Source of the DNA: an uncultured Burkholderiales Genera incertae sedis bacterium
GTDB taxonomy: Bacteria > Pseudomonadota > Gammaproteobacteria > Burkholderiales > Eutrophovitaceae
DNA length: 13,866 nucleotides
Assembly: GCA_905479505.1 (NCBI GenBank)
Contig: CAJQMS010000134.1
Span: 1-13,866, forward strand
Reading direction: 5' to 3'
The translations under genes and the position numbers were made by a program. Positions 4,263 to 12,111 of the stretch are shown here, piece after piece (the stretch's first letter is position 1; each line of letters opens with the position of its first letter). Below the pieces are notes generated by a model that saw only the letters and a list, made by a program, of their open reading frames with translations, had not been told where the DNA came from and searched no databases.

Positions 4263-6671
4263 TTAGAATGATGCGCTGACACCTACAACTACGCTACGTG
4301 GAGCACCAACACCCACAAACCGATTATCAGTGAAGCTTTCGAACCCTGGCACTTCATTAGGCTCGCCAAGTAATCCAAAACTGAAATACTCCTCGTTCAG
4401 CAAGTTATCTACCCGCGCAAAAAGTTTGAAAGTTTTATTAACCTGATATTTACTTCGGATATTCACCGTCTCATAGTCATCCAGACGTCCGAGCTGGTTA
4501 GATTCATCCCCCCGAACAAATACACCAGAGTTGTATTGTAGATCACCGCCTACACTAAACGCCTGCGTGAATGCATAGTCGCCACCGACCTTTAAGGTAT
4601 GTTCAGGAATACCTGGGATGAAATCACCCGCCTGAACTTGGATCAAATCGTTAGCGTCTTTTAAAGAATGATTCGCGCTAGTCACCTCGAAATTCGACTC
4701 AAAGGTCGCCTGAACGAGGCTGTAGTTTAAGAACCAATCGAAGCGAGTTGACTGTCCAGTTAGGCCGAGTTCGATACCTTGGCGCAGGGTGTCACTGACG
4801 TTGTCAAAAAATCCTTGGTTACCCGATACGCCCCCAGTATTTTGAAAAATGATGTCGTTATTGATAGGCGTATAAAACGCACCGATATTGAATCGAACAT
4901 TTTCTGATACTGAGCCGCGGAATCCGCCTTCAAAACTCTTGGCAACCACCTGATCTAGTGGCGGATCAGCAAGAAAGCCGTTTGGCAAACTACAAGGCGC
5001 CGTCGGTTCGGCACAGGCTAGCTCTACGGCAGTGGGTGCCCGAGAGGATTCGCTGTAGCTGAAGTAAGAATTCAAACCGGAGTCAGCCTCATAGGTTAAG
5101 CCAACAGCAGGATTAACGCGGTGAAATTCATGCTCTCCAGTTAACGCCGGCTGTGCTCTAGTAAATCCTCTGCCACCCTTGTCGGTCAACTTCACATTCG
5201 TATGATTCCAACGAGTGGAAAACGTGAGATCCAGTTTTTCAGTTGCCGAGAAAGTATCAGTAAAGAATAATGACATAGTTGACACCTCAGAATCCAAAGC
5301 TGTGCCTTCGTCCGGAACGAAATTATTAGTACCTCGGGTGGATCTATCCCCGTTTAGTTCGGCTAGTTCTTGACTGGAATTAAAGACCACGTCGCCGTAG
5401 GTGTAGCCGGCACCGGTAATTAACTGATTAGGTTTATCAAACAAGTCGCCGTATAAAGCGTTTTGCACCGTGAAGCCCCAATATTCCTGGGTGCGATCAC
5501 TTCGATTTTGCAAAGCATTAAGGTCATCTGGCTCAAAACCATTCGCGTCGCTGATTGCAACGCCGTTTTGATTTTCGACAATTTCACCACCAATAGCCGC
5601 CAGTTGGGCTGATGTTATTCCGCCTGCACAATTCAAGCCTTCCAATTCGTCCTCATCCGCTTCAACCAATACTTCATCTCCGTCAACAGTACATTCTTCG
5701 AATTCCGTACCATCCCCATTAAACGTATCTGTTTCGGTACGACGATAGAAAACATTACCAGCGACTTGATAGTCGTCGGTATACCAGTGAGAACCCTGTG
5801 CCTGAACCATGATCATTTCATTAAAGGTCTGGTCTGGAGAGGTAAAGATACCGTCGTAATCCTGTTTCGCGAACTCAATAGGGATGGCACCGTTACCAAT
5901 GAGGTCGGTGTTGGCATAGTTCACATTCAAATCAAGCGAGGTCGTGACATCATCACGATAGCTCAGAGAACCAAATAAGTTCAGGGCATCGGACGGCGAT
6001 GCATCTCGCCACCCCTTCTCGTCAAAGTATTGGACCGTAGCGTAATGACCAAACGTACCGTCGTTATCTCCGGTTTCAATGGAAAATACGTTTCTTTGAT
6101 GCCCGGTCGCGTTGTAGAGCTCGACATTGGTTCCGTTAAAATTGAATCCGTTTTTCGTCTCGATACTAACCGTTCCACCCAATGTGTTTAAACCGTAAAC
6201 GGGGTTAGCCCCACCGATCAGATTCATAGAATGAATGGATCCTTCTGGGATGAGGTCCCAATTAATGGTGTCACCAAAGACCTCATTTACACGCACACCG
6301 TTTTGATAGATTGCTAGTCCTTGTGGAAGGCCGAGTAACGGAGAAGCGGTAAAACCACGATATTGAAGATCCGGCTGCAACGGGTTGTTCGCCGCCTCGT
6401 TGATGGTGACGCTATTAAAGCTGCGTTCCATGAAATCGGTGATATCTAGGTTAGCTCCTCGATCAAGATCTGAGGCAGAGGAAGACTGCACATTGTAAGG
6501 AATCTTTTCCACTGGCAAGCCAACGCCCAGCACCGGCGTGATGCTAATGATGTCTATGACGATTGGGGCCACCTCGATGCTGGACATTTGTTCAACATCC
6601 TCGGCATACGCCTGACTGAACAGGAAAGTAAGTATGGAAACACCTACTAAGGTGCGGTGAGCAAATTTCAT
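4263..6671 (-). CDS. TonB-dependent outer-membrane receptor, unknown substrate
   Basis: An 802-residue receptor. A signal peptide (MKFAHRTLVGVSILTFLFSQ, ending AYA at 23) is followed by a short linker and the plug domain. The plug has VEKIPYNVQ (about 55-62), LQPDLQYRGF (98-107) and YGLNTLGGTVSIETKNGF (159-176). The barrel ends with DNLLNEEYF (755-763) and a C-terminal Phe. I chose the ATG at 6671-6669 because it gives a clean signal peptide and has AGGGA eight bases upstream. A start 14 codons earlier adds non-signal residues. One barrel loop (about 320-350) is very acidic and flanked by cysteines 327 and 348, and a second loop carries Cys553 and Cys560. Such loops often close over the substrate. 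The family is widespread in marine gammaproteobacteria, and nothing nearby shows whether the ligand is iron chelate, vitamin or sugar. Confidence 0.88.
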   Translation of the reverse strand: MKFAHRTLVGVSILTFLFSQAYAEDVEQMSSIEVAPIVIDIISITPVLGVGLPVEKIPYNVQSSSASDLDRGANLDITDFMERSFNSVTINEAANNPLQPDLQYRGFTASPLLGLPQGLAIYQNGVRVNEVFGDTINWDLIPEGSIHSMNLIGGANPVYGLNTLGGTVSIETKNGFNFNGTNVELYNATGHQRNVFSIETGDNDGTFGHYATVQYFDEKGWRDASPSDALNLFGSLSYRDDVTTSLDLNVNYANTDLIGNGAIPIEFAKQDYDGIFTSPDQTFNEMIMVQAQGSHWYTDDYQVAGNVFYRRTETDTFNGDGTEFEECTVDGDEVLVEADEDELEGLNCAGGITSAQLAAIGGEIVENQNGVAISDANGFEPDDLNALQNRSDRTQEYWGFTVQNALYGDLFDKPNQLITGAGYTYGDVVFNSSQELAELNGDRSTRGTNNFVPDEGTALDSEVSTMSLFFTDTFSATEKLDLTFSTRWNHTNVKLTDKGGRGFTRAQPALTGEHEFHRVNPAVGLTYEADSGLNSYFSYSESSRAPTAVELACAEPTAPCSLPNGFLADPPLDQVVAKSFEGGFRGSVSENVRFNIGAFYTPINNDIIFQNTGGVSGNQGFFDNVSDTLRQGIELGLTGQSTRFDWFLNYSLVQATFESNFEVTSANHSLKDANDLIQVQAGDFIPGIPEHTLKVGGDYAFTQAFSVGGDLQYNSGVFVRGDESNQLGRLDDYETVNIRSKYQVNKTFKLFARVDNLLNEEYFSFGLLGEPNEVPGFESFTDNRFVGVGAPRSVVVGVSASF

Positions 6672-6827
6672 GCGATATTCCCTACAAAATATAGTTATAA
6701 ACCAGAATCTCAAAAGTTAGCCACGATATACTACTTCCAATCGTGAAAATATGGGAAAAATTCCTAAAATTTCAGACGCTAACTGCTTGGGTGATTTCGG
6801 TCCCCCGAGGTCTCACGGCGCTTTTTA

Positions 6828-6856
6828 CTGATCTTGCTATCCAGACAGGATAAAAT
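6828..6856 (+). promoter_or_regulatory. Possible sigma-70 promoter of uup
   Basis: TAAAAT (6851-6856) makes a good -10 box, about 36 bases before the uup ATG. CTGATC at 6828-6833, 17 bases upstream, is a weak -35. The gene has no evident Shine-Dalgarno, so a short leader starting near 6863 is plausible. Confidence 0.35.
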
Positions 6857-6891
6857 GCGGCCCCTACCCACCACTTAACAGACGCGACTCG

Positions 6892-8778
6892 ATGCCCTTA
6901 ACCAGACTTGACAAGCTATCAATCAATTTCGGCACACAAATCATTCTAGACGAAGTTAATTTTGAAATTAAGCGAGGCTCGCGTATCGGATTACTCGGGC
7001 GAAATGGCGCTGGAAAAACAACACTCATGAAACTCATCGCCGGAGTAATCGCACCGGATGGCGGCGAGCGTTGGCTGCGACCCGGGGTAGAGGTGGCTTG
7101 GTTAGAACAAAACCTTCCTAACGCCGATGAACAAACAGTATATGATTTTGTGGCAGATGGGCTCGCAGAAGTAGGTGCGCTTTTAAAGCGTTATCATCAC
7201 CTCACGTCAAACTACGACACCACGAACACCGATGAACTCGAGCGCGTCCAAGAAGAGCTCGAAGCAAAAGACGGCTGGAGCCTAAGCCAAAAAGTTGACA
7301 CCGTAATCACTCAGCTGCAACTCCCACAGGATAAGCACATGTCGGAGCTCTCTGGTGGCTGGCGAAAGCGAGTTGCTCTAGCCCGAGCCCTCGTTCGAGA
7401 ACCGGAACTACTTTTGTTGGATGAGCCGACAAACCATCTGGATATTCCAGCGATTGAGTGGCTAGAGAAGCAACTACTAGACTACCGCGGCGCACTGATG
7501 CTCATCACCCACGACCGGAGCTTTTTACAGAACGTAGCCAACAGAATTGTCGAGCTTGACCGAGGCTCACTCTATCAATTTGAGGGCAGTTTTGATCGCT
7601 TTCTTCGTTATCGTGAGGAACAGTTCGCGGCGGAGCAAAATTTCAATAAGCTGTTCGATAAGAAACTTGCCGAAGAGGAAGTGTGGATACGCCAAGGCAT
7701 TAAGGCGCGCCGTACTCGTAATGAGGGTCGGGTAAGAGCACTCGAATCCATGCGTAAAGAGCGAAGTCAGCGAAGGGAGCTACAAGGCAAGGCTAATTTC
7801 AAACTTGATATCGCAGAACGCTCTGGGAAAATCGTAGCTGAACTGGAAAACATCAGTCATACGTTCGGAGAAAGTACGATCATTAGAGACTTCTCCTCAT
7901 CAGTTATGCGCGGTGACCGAATCGGCATCATCGGTGCAAATGGCGCCGGGAAATCAACACTCATAAAAATAATTCTTGGACAGCTCACCCCTTCCAAGGG
8001 CGAGGTAAAGCTTGGTAGCAAACTAGAGGTCGCGTATTTCGACCAGTTACGCGAACACCTGGATATGGAAAAGAACCTCATTGACAATATTTGCGGTGGG
8101 CAGGAGTTCATCGAAATAGATGGCAAACGAAAACATGCTATCAGCTATCTTGGCGACTTTTTATTTGCGCCAGACAGGGTACGTATGCCTGCCAGGGCGT
8201 TGTCTGGCGGCGAACAAAACCGCGCCATACTTGCTAAAGTTTTTAGTAAGCCAGCTAACGTCCTTGTACTGGATGAGCCAACTAATGACTTAGATATTGA
8301 GACGTTAGAACTACTCGAAGAAATACTTGCAAACTTTAAAGGTACGGTTCTGCTTGTGAGCCACGATCGAAAATTTATGGATAATGTGGTCACCTCAGTC
8401 ATGGTTTTTGAGGGTGATGGCAAGGTGCAAGAATATGTAGGTGGTTACAGCGACTGGGTCCAGCATGGAGGAAAATTACTGGATGTGAGTGATACTCCAG
8501 AAACTCAAAAAAGTAAGCAAAAAAACAAAACGGCTCCTGTGGCGGCGCAAGCCGCCAAGCGATCCTTGTCGTATAAGCAAAAGCTCGCATTGGAGAAAGC
8601 ATTAGCCCTTATCGAGACGTTAGAAACAGAGCAAAGCACATTAGACACACTCATCTCTGAGCCCAGCTTTTATTCCTCAGAGCCCAGTAAAATCGAACTG
8701 ACTCTCAAGCGAACCGCAGCTATCAAAATTGAACTTTCAGCTGCCTATACCGCATGGGAAACGCTGGAAGAAAGTTAG
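6892..8778 (+). CDS. uup: ABC-F ATPase Uup
   Basis: A 628-residue soluble protein with two ABC domains and no membrane segment. Domain 1 has Walker A GRNGAGKT (36-43), signature LSGGW (153-157) and Walker B with LLDEPTNHLD (175-184). The inter-domain linker (about 240-312) carries the Uup-typical EEVWIRQGIKARRTRNEGR (262-280). Domain 2 has GANGAGKS (348-355), LSGGE (437-441) and LDEPTND (460-466). The C-terminal tail from about 555 is charged and helical, as in Uup's DNA-binding coiled coil. Length and linker match E. coli Uup closely. ABC-F proteins of this type act on ribosomes or DNA; uup mutants show raised precise excision of transposons and altered ribosome handling. All nucleotide-binding motifs are intact. 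It is divergent from the receptor gene on its left. Confidence 0.95.
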   Translation: MPLTRLDKLSINFGTQIILDEVNFEIKRGSRIGLLGRNGAGKTTLMKLIAGVIAPDGGERWLRPGVEVAWLEQNLPNADEQTVYDFVADGLAEVGALLKRYHHLTSNYDTTNTDELERVQEELEAKDGWSLSQKVDTVITQLQLPQDKHMSELSGGWRKRVALARALVREPELLLLDEPTNHLDIPAIEWLEKQLLDYRGALMLITHDRSFLQNVANRIVELDRGSLYQFEGSFDRFLRYREEQFAAEQNFNKLFDKKLAEEEVWIRQGIKARRTRNEGRVRALESMRKERSQRRELQGKANFKLDIAERSGKIVAELENISHTFGESTIIRDFSSSVMRGDRIGIIGANGAGKSTLIKIILGQLTPSKGEVKLGSKLEVAYFDQLREHLDMEKNLIDNICGGQEFIEIDGKRKHAISYLGDFLFAPDRVRMPARALSGGEQNRAILAKVFSKPANVLVLDEPTNDLDIETLELLEEILANFKGTVLLVSHDRKFMDNVVTSVMVFEGDGKVQEYVGGYSDWVQHGGKLLDVSDTPETQKSKQKNKTAPVAAQAAKRSLSYKQKLALEKALALIETLETEQSTLDTLISEPSFYSSEPSKIELTLKRTAAIKIELSAAYTAWETLEES

Positions 8779-9006
8779 TGATCAACCGACAAGCAAACCT
8801 GAACAAAACAGACAAACAATAGTCACGCTATCTATCCCACTCAAATCACCCATTAGCAGTGTTTCAGTCGCCGTTTTGAATTACGTCAAAAAAATATTTT
8901 CATAACTGAGAACATTTACGAACGTACAAAAAGTCATACCGATGTTATCCATTCCGCACCACTCACTTAACAAGCGTTAACCGTCGGAACATGTCATCAT
9001 AGTTAT

Positions 9007-10041
9007 ATGAATTTTCAACAGCTTTTCAATACTCAATTTCCCATTATTCAAGCACCCATGGCCGGCGTGCAAGGTGCTTCGTTAGCGGCAGCGGTGTCCA
9101 ATGCGGGCGGCTTAGGAAGCTTACCTTGCGCGATGTTGAGTACGGACGCATTGCAAAACGAATTGCAGGTCTTGCAGTCGAGTACGCGTGAACCTTTCAA
9201 CGTGAATTTCTTTTGTCATAGGCAACCTGAGCCGGATGCCACGCGGGAAGCACGTTGGCGAGAGTCTTTGCTGCCCTACTTTCGCGAGCTTGGAGTAGAC
9301 CCCGACAAAATTGTTAATGGACCAGGACGATTTCCGTTTAGTCACGAATCTGCCGATGTGCTGGAAAAGTTTAGACCTGCGGTAATCAGCTTTCATTTTG
9401 GGCTGCCGCCAGCCGATTTGCTTGCCCGCGTTAAGAGTTGGGGTAGCAAAGTCATATCCAGCGCCACCACGGTGGATGAGGCTTCGTGGCTAGAGAATCA
9501 GGGCGTAGACGCTATCATTGCTCAAGGTCTGGAAGCGGGCGGACATAGAGGCATGTTTTTGAGTGAGGATATCACCACACAGGTCGGCACCTTGGCACTC
9601 CTCCCACAAGTAGTCGCCTCGGTGAGTATTCCAGTGATTGCGGCAGGCGGCATTGCCAGTTCGGCCGGCGTGGCGGCAGCAATGACGTTGGGTGCAGCCG
9701 GCGTGCAAGTAGGAACCGCTTTTTTACTTTGCCCTGAGGCCACCACTAGCGTGGTGCACAGAGCTGCCCTTCAAAGTGCTCAAGTTCGAGAAACGGCGTT
9801 GACGAATCTATTCTCAGGCCGTCCGGCGCGAGGCGTCGTTAATCGCATCATGCGAGAACAAGGGCCGATGAGCTCTAAAACGCCAGCCTTTCCCTTTGCA
9901 CCAGCCGCACTAGCCCCACTTCGGACGAGCGCCGAAGCATCAGGAAATGGAGATTTCTCGCCGCTCTGGGCCGGACAAAATGCGTCAGCCTGTAAAGCGA
10001 TACCCGCGTCGGAGCTCGTACGAGAACTAGTGGCGTTTTAA
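9007..10041 (+). CDS. Nitronate monooxygenase, class I (2-nitropropane dioxygenase family)
   Basis: A 344-residue FMN-dependent TIM-barrel enzyme, expected to oxidise alkyl nitronates such as propionate-3-nitronate, a natural toxin. Visible motifs in order: PIIQAPMAG (12-20) and SNAGGLGSLP (31-40), the FMN-site start; ISFHFGLP (127-134) with the conserved His130; AQGLEAGGHRG (172-182) with His180; and IAAGGIASSAGVAAAMTLGAAG (211-232), the phosphate-binding region, then VGTAFL (235-240). The length fits class I bacterial enzymes. The start has no clear Shine-Dalgarno, but the next in-frame Met would delete the first FMN strand. It follows uup after 228 bases, in which I see no convincing promoter or terminator. 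Related flavoenzymes such as enoyl-ACP reductase FabK share the fold, but the SFHFG and EAGGHRG motifs favour NMO. Confidence 0.88.
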   Translation: MNFQQLFNTQFPIIQAPMAGVQGASLAAAVSNAGGLGSLPCAMLSTDALQNELQVLQSSTREPFNVNFFCHRQPEPDATREARWRESLLPYFRELGVDPDKIVNGPGRFPFSHESADVLEKFRPAVISFHFGLPPADLLARVKSWGSKVISSATTVDEASWLENQGVDAIIAQGLEAGGHRGMFLSEDITTQVGTLALLPQVVASVSIPVIAAGGIASSAGVAAAMTLGAAGVQVGTAFLLCPEATTSVVHRAALQSAQVRETALTNLFSGRPARGVVNRIMREQGPMSSKTPAFPFAPAALAPLRTSAEASGNGDFSPLWAGQNASACKAIPASELVRELVAF

Positions 10042-10246
10042 GCCGAATGATATGATCCGATCACCTGACATGATTACCCTGATACAAACGATACAGGATG
10101 AAAATTTCTAGTCTGAAAAACACGAACCTTACCATCCAATAATTTGCCGGCAAAATAATTTCATTTATGACGCCTACAAATCTAATCCAATATATTTAAG
10201 GCTCGGTAATCTGCCGATAGACTTGCCACGCACAACAGTCGAATAT
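10042..10246. other. Convergent intergenic spacer with a TTTGCCGGCAAA palindrome
   Basis: This is the gap between the ends of the nitronate monooxygenase and MORN-protein genes. The only structure I see is a 12-base perfect palindrome, TTTGCCGGCAAA (10143-10154). It has no loop and no clear T-run, so I do not call it a terminator. Confidence 0.3.
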
Positions 10247-10807
10247 TTAGTCACTAATTTTCTTGCCGTTTTTGAACATACCCGTCATGCCTTTGTTTAC
10301 CGTTCCATCTTCGAGATATGAGACCCAAGCTCCTTGTCTCTTTCCATTCTTATAGTTGCCCTTGGCATTCAATCGACCATCCTGGTAGTAAGTCATCCAA
10401 GGACCCTCTGGACTGCCGTTGCGATATTCGCCTTGGAAATATAACTGCCCATCATTAAAGTACGTAATCCAAGGACCCACCCTTTCACCGCTGCGCCATT
10501 CGCCTTTATCCCATAACTGTCCATTTTCATAGTAAGAAATCCAGAAACCTTCCTCCTCACCATTCCTAAAATTACCCTTGAAATATACCTGTCCATTATT
10601 CCAATACATAACCCAAGGACCGTCTTCCCTGCCGTTTTTAAATTTGCCGTTTACTGTTCGCTCTTTTACTTCACCGGTGAATGGTTCGCCAGTAAATTTT
10701 TTGGAATAGATACCTCCTCGCTCAACCAAATCATCCATGGTCTCGCCCCAACTATGAACCGGAAATAGAGACATTAGAAGTAACGCGATGATGGATGATT
10801 TATTCAC
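10247..10807 (-). CDS. Exported MORN-repeat protein
   Basis: A 186-residue protein starting at GTG (10807-10805), with AGGA about ten bases upstream. Residues 1-21 are a signal peptide (MNKSSIIALLLMSLFPVHSW). From residue 54 there are five consecutive units of exactly 24 residues with the pattern G-x-[FWY]-[KR]-[NS]-G-x-x-x-G-x-W-x-x-Y-x-x-[DN]-G-x. The fifth is two residues longer, and a sixth partial unit (GMFKNGKK) follows. This is the MORN_2 (YwqK-like) repeat, which stacks as beta-hairpins. Such exported proteins occur widely in Gram-negative bacteria, and their function is mostly unknown; lipid or protein binding at the envelope has been proposed for MORN proteins in general. It lies downstream of the crotonase gene and a possible 34-codon ORF on the same strand. 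Confidence 0.88.
   Translation of the reverse strand: MNKSSIIALLLMSLFPVHSWGETMDDLVERGGIYSKKFTGEPFTGEVKERTVNGKFKNGREDGPWVMYWNNGQVYFKGNFRNGEEEGFWISYYENGQLWDKGEWRSGERVGPWITYFNDGQLYFQGEYRNGSPEGPWMTYYQDGRLNAKGNYKNGKRQGAWVSYLEDGTVNKGMTGMFKNGKKISD
10289..10648 (-). repeat. Five tandem 72-base MORN-coding units
   Basis: Residues 54-173 of the MORN protein are encoded by five units with 72-base periodicity. A Gly-Pro-Trp core (ggaccctt or ggaccg on the plus strand) recurs in phase, and a Tyr plus Asn/Asp-Gly-Gln core follows. Amino-acid identity between units is high, but the codons have diverged. The duplication is therefore old and kept by selection rather than a recent slippage array. Confidence 0.75.
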
Positions 10808-10832
10808 TTTCGATTTTTCCTATTAAGTTTTT

Positions 10833-10937
10833 TTATCCTAATAAGACCCTCTCTGTCTCTCCAGGTTCAGGATCAAGAAAATCGACATGGCTCAATCGAA
10901 CGAACTTACCCTCGTCACGAATATAAATAATCTTCAT
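10833..10937 (-). CDS. Possible 34-codon ORF upstream of the MORN gene
   Basis: ATG at 10937-10935 to TAA at 10835-10833 encodes a 34-residue, mostly charged peptide (starts MKIIYIRDEGKFVRLSHVDF, ends TERVLLG). It sits 25 bases before the MORN GTG and 59 bases after the crotonase start region boundary on the same strand. The frame stays open 14 codons further upstream without a start codon, and there is no good Shine-Dalgarno. It could be a real small protein, the end of a decayed gene, or chance. The residue mix looks protein-like, but I do not recognise it. Confidence 0.3.
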   Translation of the reverse strand: MKIIYIRDEGKFVRLSHVDFLDPEPGETERVLLG

Positions 10938-10996
10938 ATTCTTATGCTCGCAAAAAACCCTGTAATTATCCTTAGCTTAGGTTGCTTAAGTCTAGA

Positions 10997-11797
10997 TTAA
11001 ATATTCTTAAAATTCCCGTGCCGACCTGCCCCAGCTGCAAAACGAGCTGCGCCATCTGCGCCTTCTTTTGGATGAGCATCCACTCCGTTTTTCCATTCCA
11101 GCTTCATGGCATCGCGAACAGTTAGCCCCCTGCTTTCAATGATAGATCTGCGGTCAGCTAATACAGCCTCCTGGGGAAATCGAGCTATTTCACGCGCCAT
11201 TGCCTCCGCCTCTTTTCGAGTCGTACCGGACTTAACTACTTTCTCGCATAAACCTATTTGATGTGACTCTTGAGCCGTGACTTTACGGCCGGTCATAGCG
11301 ATCTCAAGCGCCTTCCCTTGACCAATAAGACGGGGAAGGCGAACTGTTCCCCCATCCAGAAGTGGTATACCCCAACGACGGCAATAAACGCCAAAATAAG
11401 AATCCTCAGCCATAATTCTTATATCGCACCAAAGGGCAAGTTCCATTCCGCCAGCAACCGCAGGTCCCTCTATTGCCCCGATGACCGGTTTACCAAGCTC
11501 CATTCGGGTTGGTCCTAGAGGACCTCTTGGGGGCTCAGACGAGCCTATAGGAAAATCAAGCTTATGTAGCTCCTCACTACTGCCTTCACCTAAATTTTGA
11601 GCATATTTCAGATCCCATCCCGCACAAAATGCACCTCCCTCTCCATACAGAACGCCAACTTTTGCATTACTTGTGTTGAACTCGCTAAACGCCTCTGCTA
11701 ATGCGTCCGCTGAGGCAGGATCCATTGCATTTCTAGCCTCAGGCCGATTATGAATTATGGTCCAAACATCGTCTGTCTTTTCTATTTCTACCGTCAT
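10997..11797 (-). CDS. Crotonase-fold (enoyl-CoA hydratase/isomerase family) protein
   Basis: A 266-residue protein of normal crotonase length, expected to bind acyl-CoA in the cytoplasm. AFCAGWDL (56-63) and GPAVAGGMELALWCDI (111-126) supply the two oxyanion-hole loops. Glu119 aligns with catalytic Glu144 of rat mitochondrial enoyl-CoA hydratase. The second catalytic Glu (Glu164 there) falls at Cys139 in the segment VYCRRWGIPLLDGGTVRL. A one-glutamate active site means standard hydration is uncertain; isomerase, hydrolase or other crotonase chemistry is equally possible. The RRWG...DGGTVRLPRLIG version is a common subgroup annotated only as enoyl-CoA hydratase family. A weak GGGG lies upstream of the ATG. 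No beta-oxidation genes flank it. Confidence 0.88.
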   Translation of the reverse strand: MTVEIEKTDDVWTIIHNRPEARNAMDPASADALAEAFSEFNTSNAKVGVLYGEGGAFCAGWDLKYAQNLGEGSSEELHKLDFPIGSSEPPRGPLGPTRMELGKPVIGAIEGPAVAGGMELALWCDIRIMAEDSYFGVYCRRWGIPLLDGGTVRLPRLIGQGKALEIAMTGRKVTAQESHQIGLCEKVVKSGTTRKEAEAMAREIARFPQEAVLADRRSIIESRGLTVRDAMKLEWKNGVDAHPKEGADGAARFAAGAGRHGNFKNI

Positions 11798-12111
11798 GCT
11801 TATACCCCGTCAGTCTGTTAAGTCGTGTTCTACATCTCGAATTATTTTTTCTTATATCTCCCTAAATAATAATAGATTTTTTAATTTATAAAAATTTCGA
11901 AACAACTGTCACGAAATCAAACTATCGCTTAAGGAAGAAGCGAGAAAAATTACTGCATCTGTGCGTCGCCTCAAAATAAAAAGTTATCTCTAAGGCAAGA
12001 ATCTGTTTTATTGAGACCTGAGAGCTGCAGTTCAAATGATGAAAAAAGATCTTCTATCTCCAGTTTGAAGGTATTCGCGTGCTTGACCCAACGCAATATG
12101 TTAGGGATTCG
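11798..12111. other. AT-rich 314-base intergenic region without a recognised gene
   Basis: This lies between the start of the crotonase gene and the end of the aminotransferase gene, both on the minus strand. The stretch at 11840-11900 is very AT-rich and probably holds the crotonase promoter, but no pair of boxes stands out. A 4-base-pair stem with a T-run on the minus strand near 12042-12060 is too weak to call a terminator. Plus-strand open frames here run into the aminotransferase antisense and are not credible. Confidence 0.4.

Noticed and set aside
4760..4945. Minus-strand and other short open frames inside the receptor, uup and nitronate monooxygenase genes
   Set aside because: They are shadows of long, well-recognised coding regions in other frames, with no independent start signals.
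10143..10154. TTTGCCGGCAAA palindrome as a terminator between convergent genes
   Set aside because: It has no loop and no adequate T-run on either side. It may be incidental.
12042..12060. Short stem plus T-run after the aminotransferase gene
   Set aside because: Only four base pairs, which is too weak to call a terminator.
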